Assembly (NCBI GenBank): GCA_002839505.1
Contig: PGYE01000001.1
Location: forward strand, 523,995-587,994
DNA from: Candidatus Peregrinibacteria bacterium HGW-Peregrinibacteria-1
GTDB lineage: Bacteria; Patescibacteriota; Gracilibacteria; UBA1369; LOWO2-01-FULL-3
DNA length: 64,000 bases
Direction: 5' to 3'
Both the position numbers and the translations under genes were made by a program. Below are positions 8,938 to 15,423 of the stretch, one piece after another. A model generated the notes under the pieces. It did no database searches, was not told where the DNA came from, and was given only the letters and a program-made list of their open reading frames with translations. Positions within the stretch are counted from its first letter, which is position 1, and each line of letters opens with the position of its first letter.

Positions 8938-9759
8938 TCACAACGGACTCTTAATACTTTTCAACTTTGGATTCGTCACCTGCGTATAACGCTGCGTCGT
9001 CCTAATACTGTGATGCCCCAAAAGCTCCTGCACATACCTCACATCCACCCCCGCCTCCAGCAAATGCGTCGCAAAACTATGCCTCAAACTGTGAAAAGTC
9101 GCATCTTTCCTGATGCCCGCCCTCCTCAAAGCCGCCTCAAAAATCTTCTGCGCCGTCCGCGTCGTCAACCCGCCCCCGCGCTCACTCTCAAAAACAAAAT
9201 CACTATAAGCCTTCCCCGCCATAAAAACCCCCAACTCATCTACCACCTTATCCGACAAAACACTTATCCGATCCTTCCGCCCCTTCCCTTGCTTCACATG
9301 CAAAGTCAACTCCGCCAGATCCACATCCCCGACCCGCAAAGCCACCGCCTCACTCACCCTCAACCCCGCTCCATAAGCCAAAGACAACAGCAAACGATGC
9401 TTCCTGTTCACCACCACTGACAACAACTTCTCAATCTCACTCTTCGACAAAACCACCGGCAACTTATGAACCCGCCTCGCCATCCGCGCCGTCACCACCT
9501 CATCGCAGCCGACAACATCACGATAATAAAACTTAATCGCATTCAAAAACAAATTCCTACTCTGCGCCGACACCCCCTTCCCCTCACAAAACAACAAAAA
9601 CTCGCGCACCCGCCCATTATCCAACAACTCAAAACCCCTCCCCACAAACGCAAAATACTCCCGCAAACCATAACAATAACTCTTCACCGTCCGCGGACTA
9701 TACCCCCGAATCCTCAGCTCCCGCACCACCAACCCCAACTCCTCATCACAACCCTCCAT
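8938..9759 (-). CDS. Tyrosine recombinase, Xer-type, candidate integrase of the cassette array
   Basis: 273 aa from the ATG at 9759 (MEGCDEELGLVV). An upstream in-frame start at 9831 would add an implausible hydrophobic leader. The N-terminal SAM-like core-binding domain (YSPRTVKSYCYGLREYFAF) is followed by the catalytic domain with the full set: Arg in GAGLRVSEAVAL, Lys in KQGKGRKDR, HSLRHSFATHLLEAG, LGHHSIRTTQRYT with the tyrosine nucleophile. The distance from the Lys to the HxLR box is that of XerC/D; the extra segment between these boxes that defines IntI integrases is not there. It is divergent from the attI-like site about 110 bases away, the classical position of an integron integrase. 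It could also be a bystander Xer homologue. Confidence 0.88.
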   Translation of the reverse strand: MEGCDEELGLVVRELRIRGYSPRTVKSYCYGLREYFAFVGRGFELLDNGRVREFLLFCEGKGVSAQSRNLFLNAIKFYYRDVVGCDEVVTARMARRVHKLPVVLSKSEIEKLLSVVVNRKHRLLLSLAYGAGLRVSEAVALRVGDVDLAELTLHVKQGKGRKDRISVLSDKVVDELGVFMAGKAYSDFVFESERGGGLTTRTAQKIFEAALRRAGIRKDATFHSLRHSFATHLLEAGVDVRYVQELLGHHSIRTTQRYTQVTNPKLKSIKSPL

Positions 9760-9871
9760 AATTTTGCAAATTAACAATAAAATTGATAACCTAAAAACAA
9801 CTCCAAGTAACAACAACCAATACCACACCATCGTATTACAATCAATATTTGTAAACTTTCTGACAACACTT

Positions 9872-9892
9872 CGTATAAAAACGAGTTATACG
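9872..9892 (+). other. attI-like core recombination site
   Basis: Perfect 7-7-7 core: CGTATAA, spacer AAACGAG, inverted TTATACG. The GTT triplet at 9885-9887 matches the G^TT crossover point of cassette junctions, and cassette C1 begins exactly there. It sits between the divergent recombinase gene and the first cassette. Confidence 0.65.
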
Positions 9893-9945
9893 CCATTGCA
9901 AAAAGTCATTTGACCGCTTGTGATGGAACGGTCGAGTATAGCTTG

Positions 9946-9954
9946 TGATATAAT
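9946..9954 (+). promoter_or_regulatory. Extended -10 promoter inside cassette C1
   Basis: TGA followed by TATAAT (9949-9954) without a convincing -35. It is in the leader of C1, inside the cassette, so it travels with it and could also drive the next cassettes. Confidence 0.5.
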
Positions 9955-9985
9955 TCAGTCAGTTGAATTATTTAACCAATAAACT

Positions 9986-10276
9986 ATGAAATCACCAGAA
10001 CAAGGATTCAATCCTGAAGCAGAAGAAAGTGTCGAAGCGCTCCAAACTCGCCTTGATGCTTTGTATACAAAGTTTGGAATAGACCCCGAAGAGGAAGTTA
10101 ATTTTGGCGATATCAATTTCATGTTGAAAGCTATGAAGCCCGGCTCAAAAGAATGGGCTCAAACAAAGCTAGATGTGCTTAAAGACATGGTTCAAGAGGC
10201 GAGTTTGGGAGATGAATACTATCAAGAAGCAGAAGATGCGCTAAAAAGCTGGGAAGAATACGAACCAACAGAGTAA
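9986..10276 (+). CDS. Cassette C1: small acidic protein of unknown function
   Basis: 96 aa, first cassette gene. It is acidic and predicted helical (EESVEALQTRLDALYTKFGI, later EASLGDEYYQEAEDALKSWE). No signal peptide, membrane segment or known motif is visible. An extended -10 box 30 bases upstream suggests its own promoter. The stop codon touches the right inverted repeat arm of the cassette. Function not recognised. Confidence 0.75.
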   Translation: MKSPEQGFNPEAEESVEALQTRLDALYTKFGIDPEEEVNFGDINFMLKAMKPGSKEWAQTKLDVLKDMVQEASLGDEYYQEAEDALKSWEEYEPTE

Positions 10277-10294
10277 ATGACTTTTTGCAACAGC

Positions 10295-10419
10295 GTATAA
10301 CAATGAATATGCGGTTCAAGAAATTGCGCTTCTTAACTTTTAGTGGAGGCGCAATTTCTTTCTCCCATATTTGCCTCCGCCTCGCTACGGCAAACATCGC
10401 ATATTCATGAACGTTAAGT
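10295..10419 (+). other. attC1 (family A), 125 bp
   Basis: R'' box GTATAAC (10295-10301) and R' box GTTAAGT (10413-10419). Outer stem TGAATATGCG/CGCATATTCA. Two inner hairpins: AAGAAATTGCGC/GCGCAATTTCTT, and TTTGCC/GGCAAA. Between AAC and the stem there is one base on the R'' side but four (GAAC) on the R' side, an asymmetry kept in the whole family. Confidence 0.85.
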
Positions 10420-11367
10420 GAAATAAATTATTTTTATAACTATATGAATAAAGAACAGATTAGAAGTCACAAGAGTCTAAGTAGATCATTACAAACAATA
10501 ATGTCTATTTTGGATTTCGATCTAAAAAAGGAAATAGCTAAAAAACTTAAAACGAATAAGGAAATAACTATAGTTGATATTGGTTGCGGGGTAGGAAGAT
10601 CTTTATGGGAATTAAGCAATATTTTCTCAGAAAGCGAAGTACATATGAATTTATTTGGAGTTTTTTATAGTGCAAAACCTAATCCAAACAGTATTTTTTT
10701 TGCTAATCAGAAAAGATATGAGGAAGTTTTAAAAAATCCATTAATTGTCGCAAATGAATTTAATATCCAGACTAAAAATAAAGATATACCAAAGCTATTT
10801 AACACAGATGCCTGCAAATACCTCCCTATAAAAAGTAATTCTGTAGACTTAATTTATTCTACAAATGCTTTCCATTTTTTTGCCGATAAAATAAATGCGA
10901 TTAAAGAAATGTCTAGAATTTTAAAAACAAACGGAATAGCCATTATCAATATTGATAGAACTGACGACGATTTTTGGCCAGACAATTTGCACTTCCCAAG
11001 GCTGTGTATCCATAGAGAACATAAAATAATTGATGCAAAAAAATTCCTTCAGAGCAAATCGGGGGCCGATTTTACTATTTCCATTAAAAAAGTTGATTCT
11101 TATGGAACCGGTAAAAATTCCTATATTTTAAAAATGAGAAAGCACCAAAAAAAGACGCTGACATTTCCTGAATTGAGTTTTGACAAAAAGGAAAGCTTTT
11201 CACTTGATAATATCCGTTTCAGTGAACAAAATTGCGAAGATACTATAGAATACAAAAGACTCATTGCAATGGGCACAGTATTTGGAAAAAAAACTAATAA
11301 AGAAAACTTTGGAGGATATTTAAGCACTTACAAATTAAAGGAATAAAAATAATTTACATCACTTAAC
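10413..11367. repeat. Terminal inverted repeats of cassette C2
   Basis: Left arm 10413-10437 and right arm 11343-11367 are reverse complements at 23 of 25 positions. The two mismatches fall in the constant GAAAT (left) versus ACATC (right) motif. The C2 stop codon lies inside the right arm. Confidence 0.88.
10444..11346 (+). CDS. Cassette C2: class I SAM-dependent methyltransferase
   Basis: 300 aa. Motif I is ITIVDIGCGVGRSLWELSN (residues ~42-60), the SAM-binding glycine loop. A later YLPIKSNSVDLIYSTNAFHF block followed by KEMSRILKTNGIAIINID is the motif IV-VI region of Methyltransf_11-type enzymes. The C-terminal ~100 residues are not recognised and may set the substrate. The gene is very A/T-rich compared with chromosomal neighbours, as expected for a transferred cassette. 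ATG at 10444 follows an A/T-rich leader without Shine-Dalgarno. Methyl acceptor unknown. Confidence 0.82.
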   Translation: MNKEQIRSHKSLSRSLQTIMSILDFDLKKEIAKKLKTNKEITIVDIGCGVGRSLWELSNIFSESEVHMNLFGVFYSAKPNPNSIFFANQKRYEEVLKNPLIVANEFNIQTKNKDIPKLFNTDACKYLPIKSNSVDLIYSTNAFHFFADKINAIKEMSRILKTNGIAIINIDRTDDDFWPDNLHFPRLCIHREHKIIDAKKFLQSKSGADFTISIKKVDSYGTGKNSYILKMRKHQKKTLTFPELSFDKKESFSLDNIRFSEQNCEDTIEYKRLIAMGTVFGKKTNKENFGGYLSTYKLKE

Positions 11368-11454
11368 ACTGAATATCTGGTTCCGCTATCGCTCCACCCA
11401 AATTTACTTTCCACTTCGTTCCAAGTAAACTTCAGATATTCAGGAACGTTATAT
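11361..11454 (+). other. attC2 (family A), 94 bp
   Basis: R'' box ACTTAAC (11361-11367), R' box GTTATAT (11448-11454). Outer stem CTGAATATCTG/CAGATATTCAG. Inner hairpin TTTACTT/AAGTAAA; the first inner hairpin is reduced. The conserved link CCACCCAAATTT is present. One base versus GGAAC-type spacer shows the family asymmetry. Confidence 0.85.
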
Positions 11455-12037
11455 GAAATTTTTGTGTGACACTACTACAATAAACATATGTTACCTAAAA
11501 GATTAGATCGAAAAACAATCTACGAGAGCCAATGGATTAATCTCTATGCAGATAGAGTTTTAATGCCTTCCGGCAAAATCATAGAGAAGTATCATTTCCT
11601 CGATTATCCCAATGATTCTGTGGTCGTCTTACTCACCAACGATAAAAGCGAAATGTGCTTTATCAAGGCACTTCGCTACACTACTCAAAATATAGACTGG
11701 GAATTACCAGCTGGAGGAATTGATAAAGGAGAAGATATTCTAAAAGCTGCTGAGCGCGAAGTGCTAGAGGAAACAGGTTTTAAAACGAAGGCATTAAAAC
11801 TTCGCTACTCATTCAATCCCTCAAACGGCATGTCAAATCAGACAACGCATGTAGTTGTTGGTGAAGTTGCTGAATATAAGCAAGTAGACTTTGATACAGA
11901 CGAAGTTAATGAAATCCATTGGCTCTCTGTTGCTAAAGTCAAAGAACTGGTTGAAAGCAAAGAAATATCAGATGGCATTTCATTGATTGCAATATTGTTT
12001 TATCTCAATGACGTGCCACACAAAAACATCATATAAC
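11448..12037. repeat. Terminal inverted repeats of cassette C3
   Basis: Left arm 11448-11472 and right arm 12013-12037 are reverse complements at 22 of 25 positions, with the same two constant mismatches next to the crossover as in C2. The right arm is coding: it is the 3' end of the Nudix gene. Confidence 0.85.
11488..12036 (+). CDS. Cassette C3: Nudix hydrolase, ADP-ribose pyrophosphatase-like
   Basis: 182 aa. The N-terminal part (TIYESQWINLYADRVLMPSG) and ELPAGGIDKGEDILKAAERE-VLEETGF, a complete Nudix box with preceding P-A-G-G, resemble NudF-type ADP-ribose/ADP-sugar pyrophosphatases. The TAA stop lies inside the R'' box ATATAAC of attC3, so coding sequence and recombination site are fused. 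Nudix genes are frequent integron cassettes. Substrate assignment is by similarity only. Confidence 0.87.
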   Translation: MLPKRLDRKTIYESQWINLYADRVLMPSGKIIEKYHFLDYPNDSVVVLLTNDKSEMCFIKALRYTTQNIDWELPAGGIDKGEDILKAAEREVLEETGFKTKALKLRYSFNPSNGMSNQTTHVVVGEVAEYKQVDFDTDEVNEIHWLSVAKVKELVESKEISDGISLIAILFYLNDVPHKNII

Positions 12038-12149
12038 ACGGCATATACGGCTACACTCCTCGTACCTCGTCGTTTCGCCCATATTGCACGGGTGTAGCCT
12101 GTCGGCTATTATACACCCGTACAACATCCTATATGCCGAAACGTTATCG
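12031..12149 (+). other. attC3 (family A), 119 bp
   Basis: R'' box ATATAAC (12031-12037), R' box GTTATCG (12143-12149). Outer stem CGGCATATA/TATATGCCG, inner stem GGCTACAC/GTGTAGCC. AAC-A-stem versus stem-AAAC-GTT reproduces the one-versus-four base asymmetry. Confidence 0.82.
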
Positions 12150-12904
12150 GAAATAAACAATTTTTTCAATTTTTCTTTAATTGAATTTTGGGCATTTTAT
12201 TCTTGAAATAAACCGAACGCTTATGACAAATGACAAGTTACGTAAAAATAAAGTCATTCTAATGTATGGAAGATTTCCAGAATTTTTTGAGGACGGCGTT
12301 CGTCCTTTGGATATTCCAACGTGTAATCCGAGTAATGATGGCAATTGGATGGGCTGGACGAAAAAGGAATTAGAAAAGAAAAATTATGAAGTGCATGCTC
12401 CTCAAGTTACAAAAGTGTGGGAGGCGCCGTACAGCGAGTGGAAAAAAGTAATAGACGAAATCGGCGTTGACGAGAACACAACACTTGTTGGACTAAGTGC
12501 TGGAGGAGCGGCTGTCACAAGATACATTTCCGAAGGAAAAATAGCGATAAAAAAACTTATCCTTATTGCGCCTGCAAGGTTCACTGCAGAGGATAATGAT
12601 CCACTTTCTACTAGCGATGAATTTTACGATTTTGAGATCGACGATTCTGTAAGAAAGCAAATTAAGAATGGTACTACTATTTTTTATGATACAGCGGATC
12701 CTGTGGTAAAACCAATTCACGTACAGATGTATAAAGAACAACTTAATGCTAAGGTTGTGACAGCCGAAGAATACGGCCATTTTTCTTTTATAATTCCTAC
12801 GTTCCCTCCACTGTTAAACGAAATACTTGCAAACTACGACGAATAAAATGCCCAAAATAATAAATAATCTAAAAAAATTGAAAAAATTGTTTACATCCGA
12901 TAAC
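12143..12904. repeat. Terminal inverted repeats of cassette C4
   Basis: Left arm 12143-12202 and right arm 12841-12904. The first ~32 positions match except the two constant mismatches, then after a diverged patch the 18-base block ATTTTGGGCATTTTATTC matches perfectly. The right arm starts in the last codons of the gene. Confidence 0.88.
12223..12846 (+). CDS. Cassette C4: RBBP9/YdeN-like alpha/beta hydrolase
   Basis: 207 aa from ATG at 12223; a TTG at 12181 in frame lies inside the left inverted repeat and is less likely. Features of small serine hydrolases of the RBBP9/YdeN type: nucleophile elbow LVGLSAGGAAVTRYI (Ser near residue 96), acidic residue in YDTADPVV and histidine in EEYGHFSF near the end. 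These are intracellular esterase-like proteins with poorly known substrates. A/T-rich, like the other cassettes. Confidence 0.78.
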   Translation: MTNDKLRKNKVILMYGRFPEFFEDGVRPLDIPTCNPSNDGNWMGWTKKELEKKNYEVHAPQVTKVWEAPYSEWKKVIDEIGVDENTTLVGLSAGGAAVTRYISEGKIAIKKLILIAPARFTAEDNDPLSTSDEFYDFEIDDSVRKQIKNGTTIFYDTADPVVKPIHVQMYKEQLNAKVVTAEEYGHFSFIIPTFPPLLNEILANYDE

Positions 12905-13040
12905 AGCGTGTATGAGGTTCGAGAAAAAGTGCGTTAATAATTTTCAAAGGTTGCACTTTTTCTTTCACCCAAATTTCGCCTCCTCTATGATAAAATAGTA
13001 AGGAAGTCGGCGAAACTTCTCATACACGCGAACGTTATCA
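12898..13040 (+). other. attC4 (family A), 143 bp
   Basis: R'' box CGATAAC (12898-12904), R' box GTTATCA (13034-13040). Outer stem GCGTGTATGAG/CTCATACACGC. Inner hairpins GAAAAAGTGC/GCACTTTTTC and TTTCGCC/GGCGAAA with the conserved link CACCCAAATTT. The loop of the second hairpin contains a TGATAAAAT sequence resembling an extended -10 box. Confidence 0.87.
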
Positions 13041-13872
13041 GAAATAATTTCCATGAGCTTTTGAGAGCTTGGTGGAGGGCAAAAATTTATTTAAAACGTA
13101 TGAACCTAAATCGACCAACTACAACTTTATTTATGTTGACTTCTGTTGACGGTAAAATATCAACGGGTGGTGGAGATAACATGGACGTGGATAAAGATTT
13201 TCCTCGGATTAGTGGACTTAAAGAAGGCTTGCAACAATACTACGATATTGAACAAACAACTGATCTCTATTCTCTTAATTCTGGTAAAGTACAGGCGAAA
13301 GTTGGAGCTAATGAGAAGAAGGATGATGTAAAAAAATTGCCCGTCAGCTTTTTAATTATTGATAATAAGCCACACCTCAATGATATTGGCGTAGATAATT
13401 TCATTCGTAAAAGCAAAACATTTTTCTTGATTACAACAAATAAGGATCATCCAGCATTCAAACGAAAAGATGAATCAAATCTTGAAATTATCTACTATAA
13501 AAATGAGATCGATTTTGTTGACTTATTTAAGCGGTTTAAACAAGACTTTGGGATTGAGAGCATAACTATTCAAACTGGTGGAACTTTGAATGCAATTTTT
13601 TTACGAAAGAAGTTAATTGATAAAATCTCGATTGTTGTCGCTCCAACTTTGATTGGTGGGAATGAAACGCCTTCCTTAATAGCCGGAAAATCTTTATCCA
13701 CTAATGCTGAATTGAAGGATATTAAAGCATTGAAGTTAGTTGAAGCAAAGCCATTAAATGATTCTTACCTTCATTTGAGGTATGACGTAATCAAAGAAAC
13801 AGAAGTCAGTGGAGAATAAATTTTTTGCCCTTTGAAGAACGGTGGAAGCTCATGGAAATTACATCTGATAAC
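13034..13872. repeat. Terminal inverted repeats of cassette C5
   Basis: Left arm 13034-13092 and right arm 13815-13872. The outer 27 positions match except for the constant GAAAT/ACATC mismatches (both arms share AATTTCCATGAGCTT). A second matching block is GGGCAAAAA followed by TTTATT. Confidence 0.87.
13100..13819 (+). CDS. Cassette C5: RibD C-terminal / dihydrofolate reductase-like protein
   Basis: 239 aa from ATG at 13100 (MNLNRPTTTLFMLTSVDGKI); an upstream TTG at 13061 lies in the inverted repeat. The opening T-x-x-F-x-LTSVDGKIS and the later ITIQTGGTLNAIFLRKKLID / IVVAPTLIGGNETPSL blocks are the NADPH-binding core of the RibD_C reductase family, relatives of DHFR. It lacks the deaminase domain of full RibD. 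The true substrate is unknown; riboflavin-pathway, folate-like or drug reduction are all possible. Confidence 0.82.
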   Translation: MNLNRPTTTLFMLTSVDGKISTGGGDNMDVDKDFPRISGLKEGLQQYYDIEQTTDLYSLNSGKVQAKVGANEKKDDVKKLPVSFLIIDNKPHLNDIGVDNFIRKSKTFFLITTNKDHPAFKRKDESNLEIIYYKNEIDFVDLFKRFKQDFGIESITIQTGGTLNAIFLRKKLIDKISIVVAPTLIGGNETPSLIAGKSLSTNAELKDIKALKLVEAKPLNDSYLHLRYDVIKETEVSGE

Positions 13873-14059
13873 AATGAATATCTGGTTCCAGAAAATTGAC
13901 TCTTTTTAAATTTAAAGGACTGTCAATTTTCTTCCACCCATATTTTTCGCCTCCGAATAGCGATAACTGAACGTTGTTACAGACAATAAATATTGTACTA
14001 AAATAGTCGAAAGTGCAATAAAACCGGCGAAAAACATCAGATATTCATGAACGTTAGCT
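13866..14059 (+). other. attC5 (family A), 194 bp, enlarged
   Basis: R'' box TGATAAC (13866-13872), R' box GTTAGCT (14053-14059). Outer stem TGAATATCTG/CAGATATTCA, inner stems AGAAAATTGAC/GTCAATTTTCT and TTTTTCGCC/GGCGAAAAA. The loop of the second hairpin carries about 70 extra bases with a core-like TGAACGTTGTTACAG (from 13969), perhaps a relic of another recombination event. Confidence 0.83.
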
Positions 14060-14156
14060 GAAATATTTTTGAAAAATTTGATTAATTGATTTGTTTTGGT
14101 GGGCTTTAAAAATAAGGAAATTTGATTTTTTTCTATTCTCAAGGAGGGGGGGAATA

Positions 14157-14165
14157 TGATATAAT
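14157..14165 (+). promoter_or_regulatory. Extended -10 promoter inside cassette C6
   Basis: TGA directly followed by TATAAT (14160-14165), identical to the C1 box. No good -35. The C6 start codon is 30 bases downstream. Confidence 0.5.
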
Positions 14166-14194
14166 AAAGAGATTTAATCTTTTAAAACAAATAT

Positions 14195-14806
14195 ATGAAT
14201 ATACCGGGCTTTGAGTATTTTGAAAAAGAAGATAATAAGCCATCTCTCAATGATCTATTAAAGATTGATGATCTATCTTTTAATGCGGAAAAAATTTGTA
14301 AAGATGAGGATTTTGTATCTTCTTTTTCATTAGCAGTTCCAGATATAGAAGAACAAAAAAAATATTTGATTAATACTTCACGCTATGATTCTGGCCAAGA
14401 ATGTGATCCCAACTATGTTTTATTTTTTAGAAGAACATTACCATCCAATACTCCAAAACATGAAGAACGCTGGACAAATCAAATTTTTACAGTTCTTAAT
14501 GGTTTAAGAAGAGAAATACCCTTTGGTCCACATAGATATCACAGTATTATTTTGTGTGATTCTTTAGCACATCTTATATCTAACGGAGAAAAAAATGGAG
14601 AAACGAATGCATTTACTGATGGAGAAATAGTAGTAAACTTTCCAAATTATGATCAAAATACTTGTATATGTAAATTCAAACCTGACTATGAAAAAAAATT
14701 ATTAGAGGAGTATCTAAAAACAGAAAACGCATTAACTCAAGAAGAAATACTTAGTAGAGTTCAAGAAGAAATACTTCAGCGCATCAATTATATGATGTGG
14801 GAGTAA
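14195..14806 (+). CDS. Cassette C6: protein of unknown function
   Basis: 203 aa, soluble, A/T-rich. No family recognised. Visible features are an acidic N-terminus (GFEYFEKEDNKPSLNDLLKI), a central arginine/histidine-rich patch (GLRREIPFGPHRYHSIILCD) and a Glu-rich helical C-terminus (EEILSRVQEEILQRINYMMW). Own extended -10 promoter and the longest terminal inverted repeats in the array. No signal peptide or transmembrane segment. Confidence 0.8.
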   Translation: MNIPGFEYFEKEDNKPSLNDLLKIDDLSFNAEKICKDEDFVSSFSLAVPDIEEQKKYLINTSRYDSGQECDPNYVLFFRRTLPSNTPKHEERWTNQIFTVLNGLRREIPFGPHRYHSIILCDSLAHLISNGEKNGETNAFTDGEIVVNFPNYDQNTCICKFKPDYEKKLLEEYLKTENALTQEEILSRVQEEILQRINYMMWE

Positions 14807-14973
14807 AACAAGGTGTTTCGATTTTTTCAATTCACCCCCCGCCCCCCTCTTGAAAAAAATCGAAACGAAAAAAAATCAAATTGAATATTTAAAAAAGACC
14901 ACCAAAAACGATTTTTTAAAGAATAAATTTTTCAAAAATACTCTCGCTCCTAAGGTCGCTCGCCCTTCGGGTC

Positions 14974-15073
14974 ATCCAACAGCTGATATCTGCAAGGGCT
15001 TCGCCACATTTTGCCACACTAAATTAATTTCTTAAGGAAGTGGCAAAATGTAAGATATGCGCCACCGTTAGCT
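14974..15073 (+). other. attC6 (family B), 100 bp
   Basis: R'' region ATCCAAC (14974-14980), R' box GTTAGCT (15067-15073). A strong inner hairpin, CCACATTTTGCCAC with its partner GTGGCAAAATGT, lies around AAATTAATTTCTTAAGG. Nearly identical to attC8 over about 80 bases but different from family A. Confidence 0.82.
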
Positions 15074-15204
15074 GAAATATGCTTTCCATTTTTTCGAGCT
15101 AACGCACTTTCGCTTTTCTATAATGAACAAATCCGATTTCATTTTTTATAGGGGGGAAAGTGGTGTTTTCTCGCTTCCACGGTCGCTCCGAAAACGGATT
15201 TTGA

Positions 15205-15233
15205 TTGAATTTTGACTTGTTTTAAGCTATAAT
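15205..15233 (+). promoter_or_regulatory. Predicted promoter inside cassette C7
   Basis: TTGAAT at 15205-15210 and a consensus TATAAT at 15228-15233, 17 bases apart. It precedes a disrupted small ORF and the 488-aa gene. Confidence 0.6.
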
Positions 15234-15254
15234 CAACAGATTTAATCAAAAATT

Positions 15255-15356
15255 ATGACAGAAAAAAGAACCTACAATTCCTGGACAGCCTGATGAAACA
15301 CCAGAACTGGAAAAAGACCCTTGCCTCCAGATTTAACTAAACTAACAAAACGCTAA
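15255..15356 (+). pseudogene. Frameshifted small proline/acid-rich ORF at the head of cassette C7
   Basis: From ATG at 15255 the frame stops after 12 codons. Dropping one A from the A-run near 15262 restores EPTIPGQPDETPELEKDP, and another one-base shift near 15320 continues with LPPDLTKLTKR and a TAA at 15354-15356. So a ~33-codon coding sequence seems broken by two single-base events, or these are assembly errors in homopolymers. It lies 22 bases after a consensus -10 box. Confidence 0.45.
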
Positions 15357-15423
15357 ATAACCACGAAATACCAAAATTAATTTCCAAGAAATTTTTTAAG
15401 GAATTTAAAAACACACTAGACGT

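Larger units (their letters stand above)
9885..10301. repeat. Terminal inverted repeats of cassette C1
   Basis: Left arm 9885-9911 and right arm 10275-10301 are reverse complements at 25 of 27 positions. The right arm begins at the last bases of the C1 stop codon and ends with the R'' box of attC1. Confidence 0.85.
14053..14940. repeat. Terminal inverted repeats of cassette C6 (about 100 bp)
   Basis: Left arm 14053-14147 and right arm 14835-14940. Matching blocks in order from outside: a perfect 16-mer (14064-14079 with 14925-14940), GTTTTGGTGG, AATTTGATTTTTTT and a G-run (left) facing a C-run (right) next to CTTG. The right side then carries about 35 unmatched bases before R'' of attC6. Confidence 0.8.

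Noticed and set aside
9885-14940. Inverted repeats interpreted as IS or MITE ends
   Set aside because: No transposase, no target-site duplications, repeats differ between units, and boundaries coincide with conserved recombination cores.
14850-15035. 61-aa ORF at the right end of C6
   Set aside because: Lies on the right inverted repeat arm and attC6; low-complexity lysine-rich start, no coding signal.
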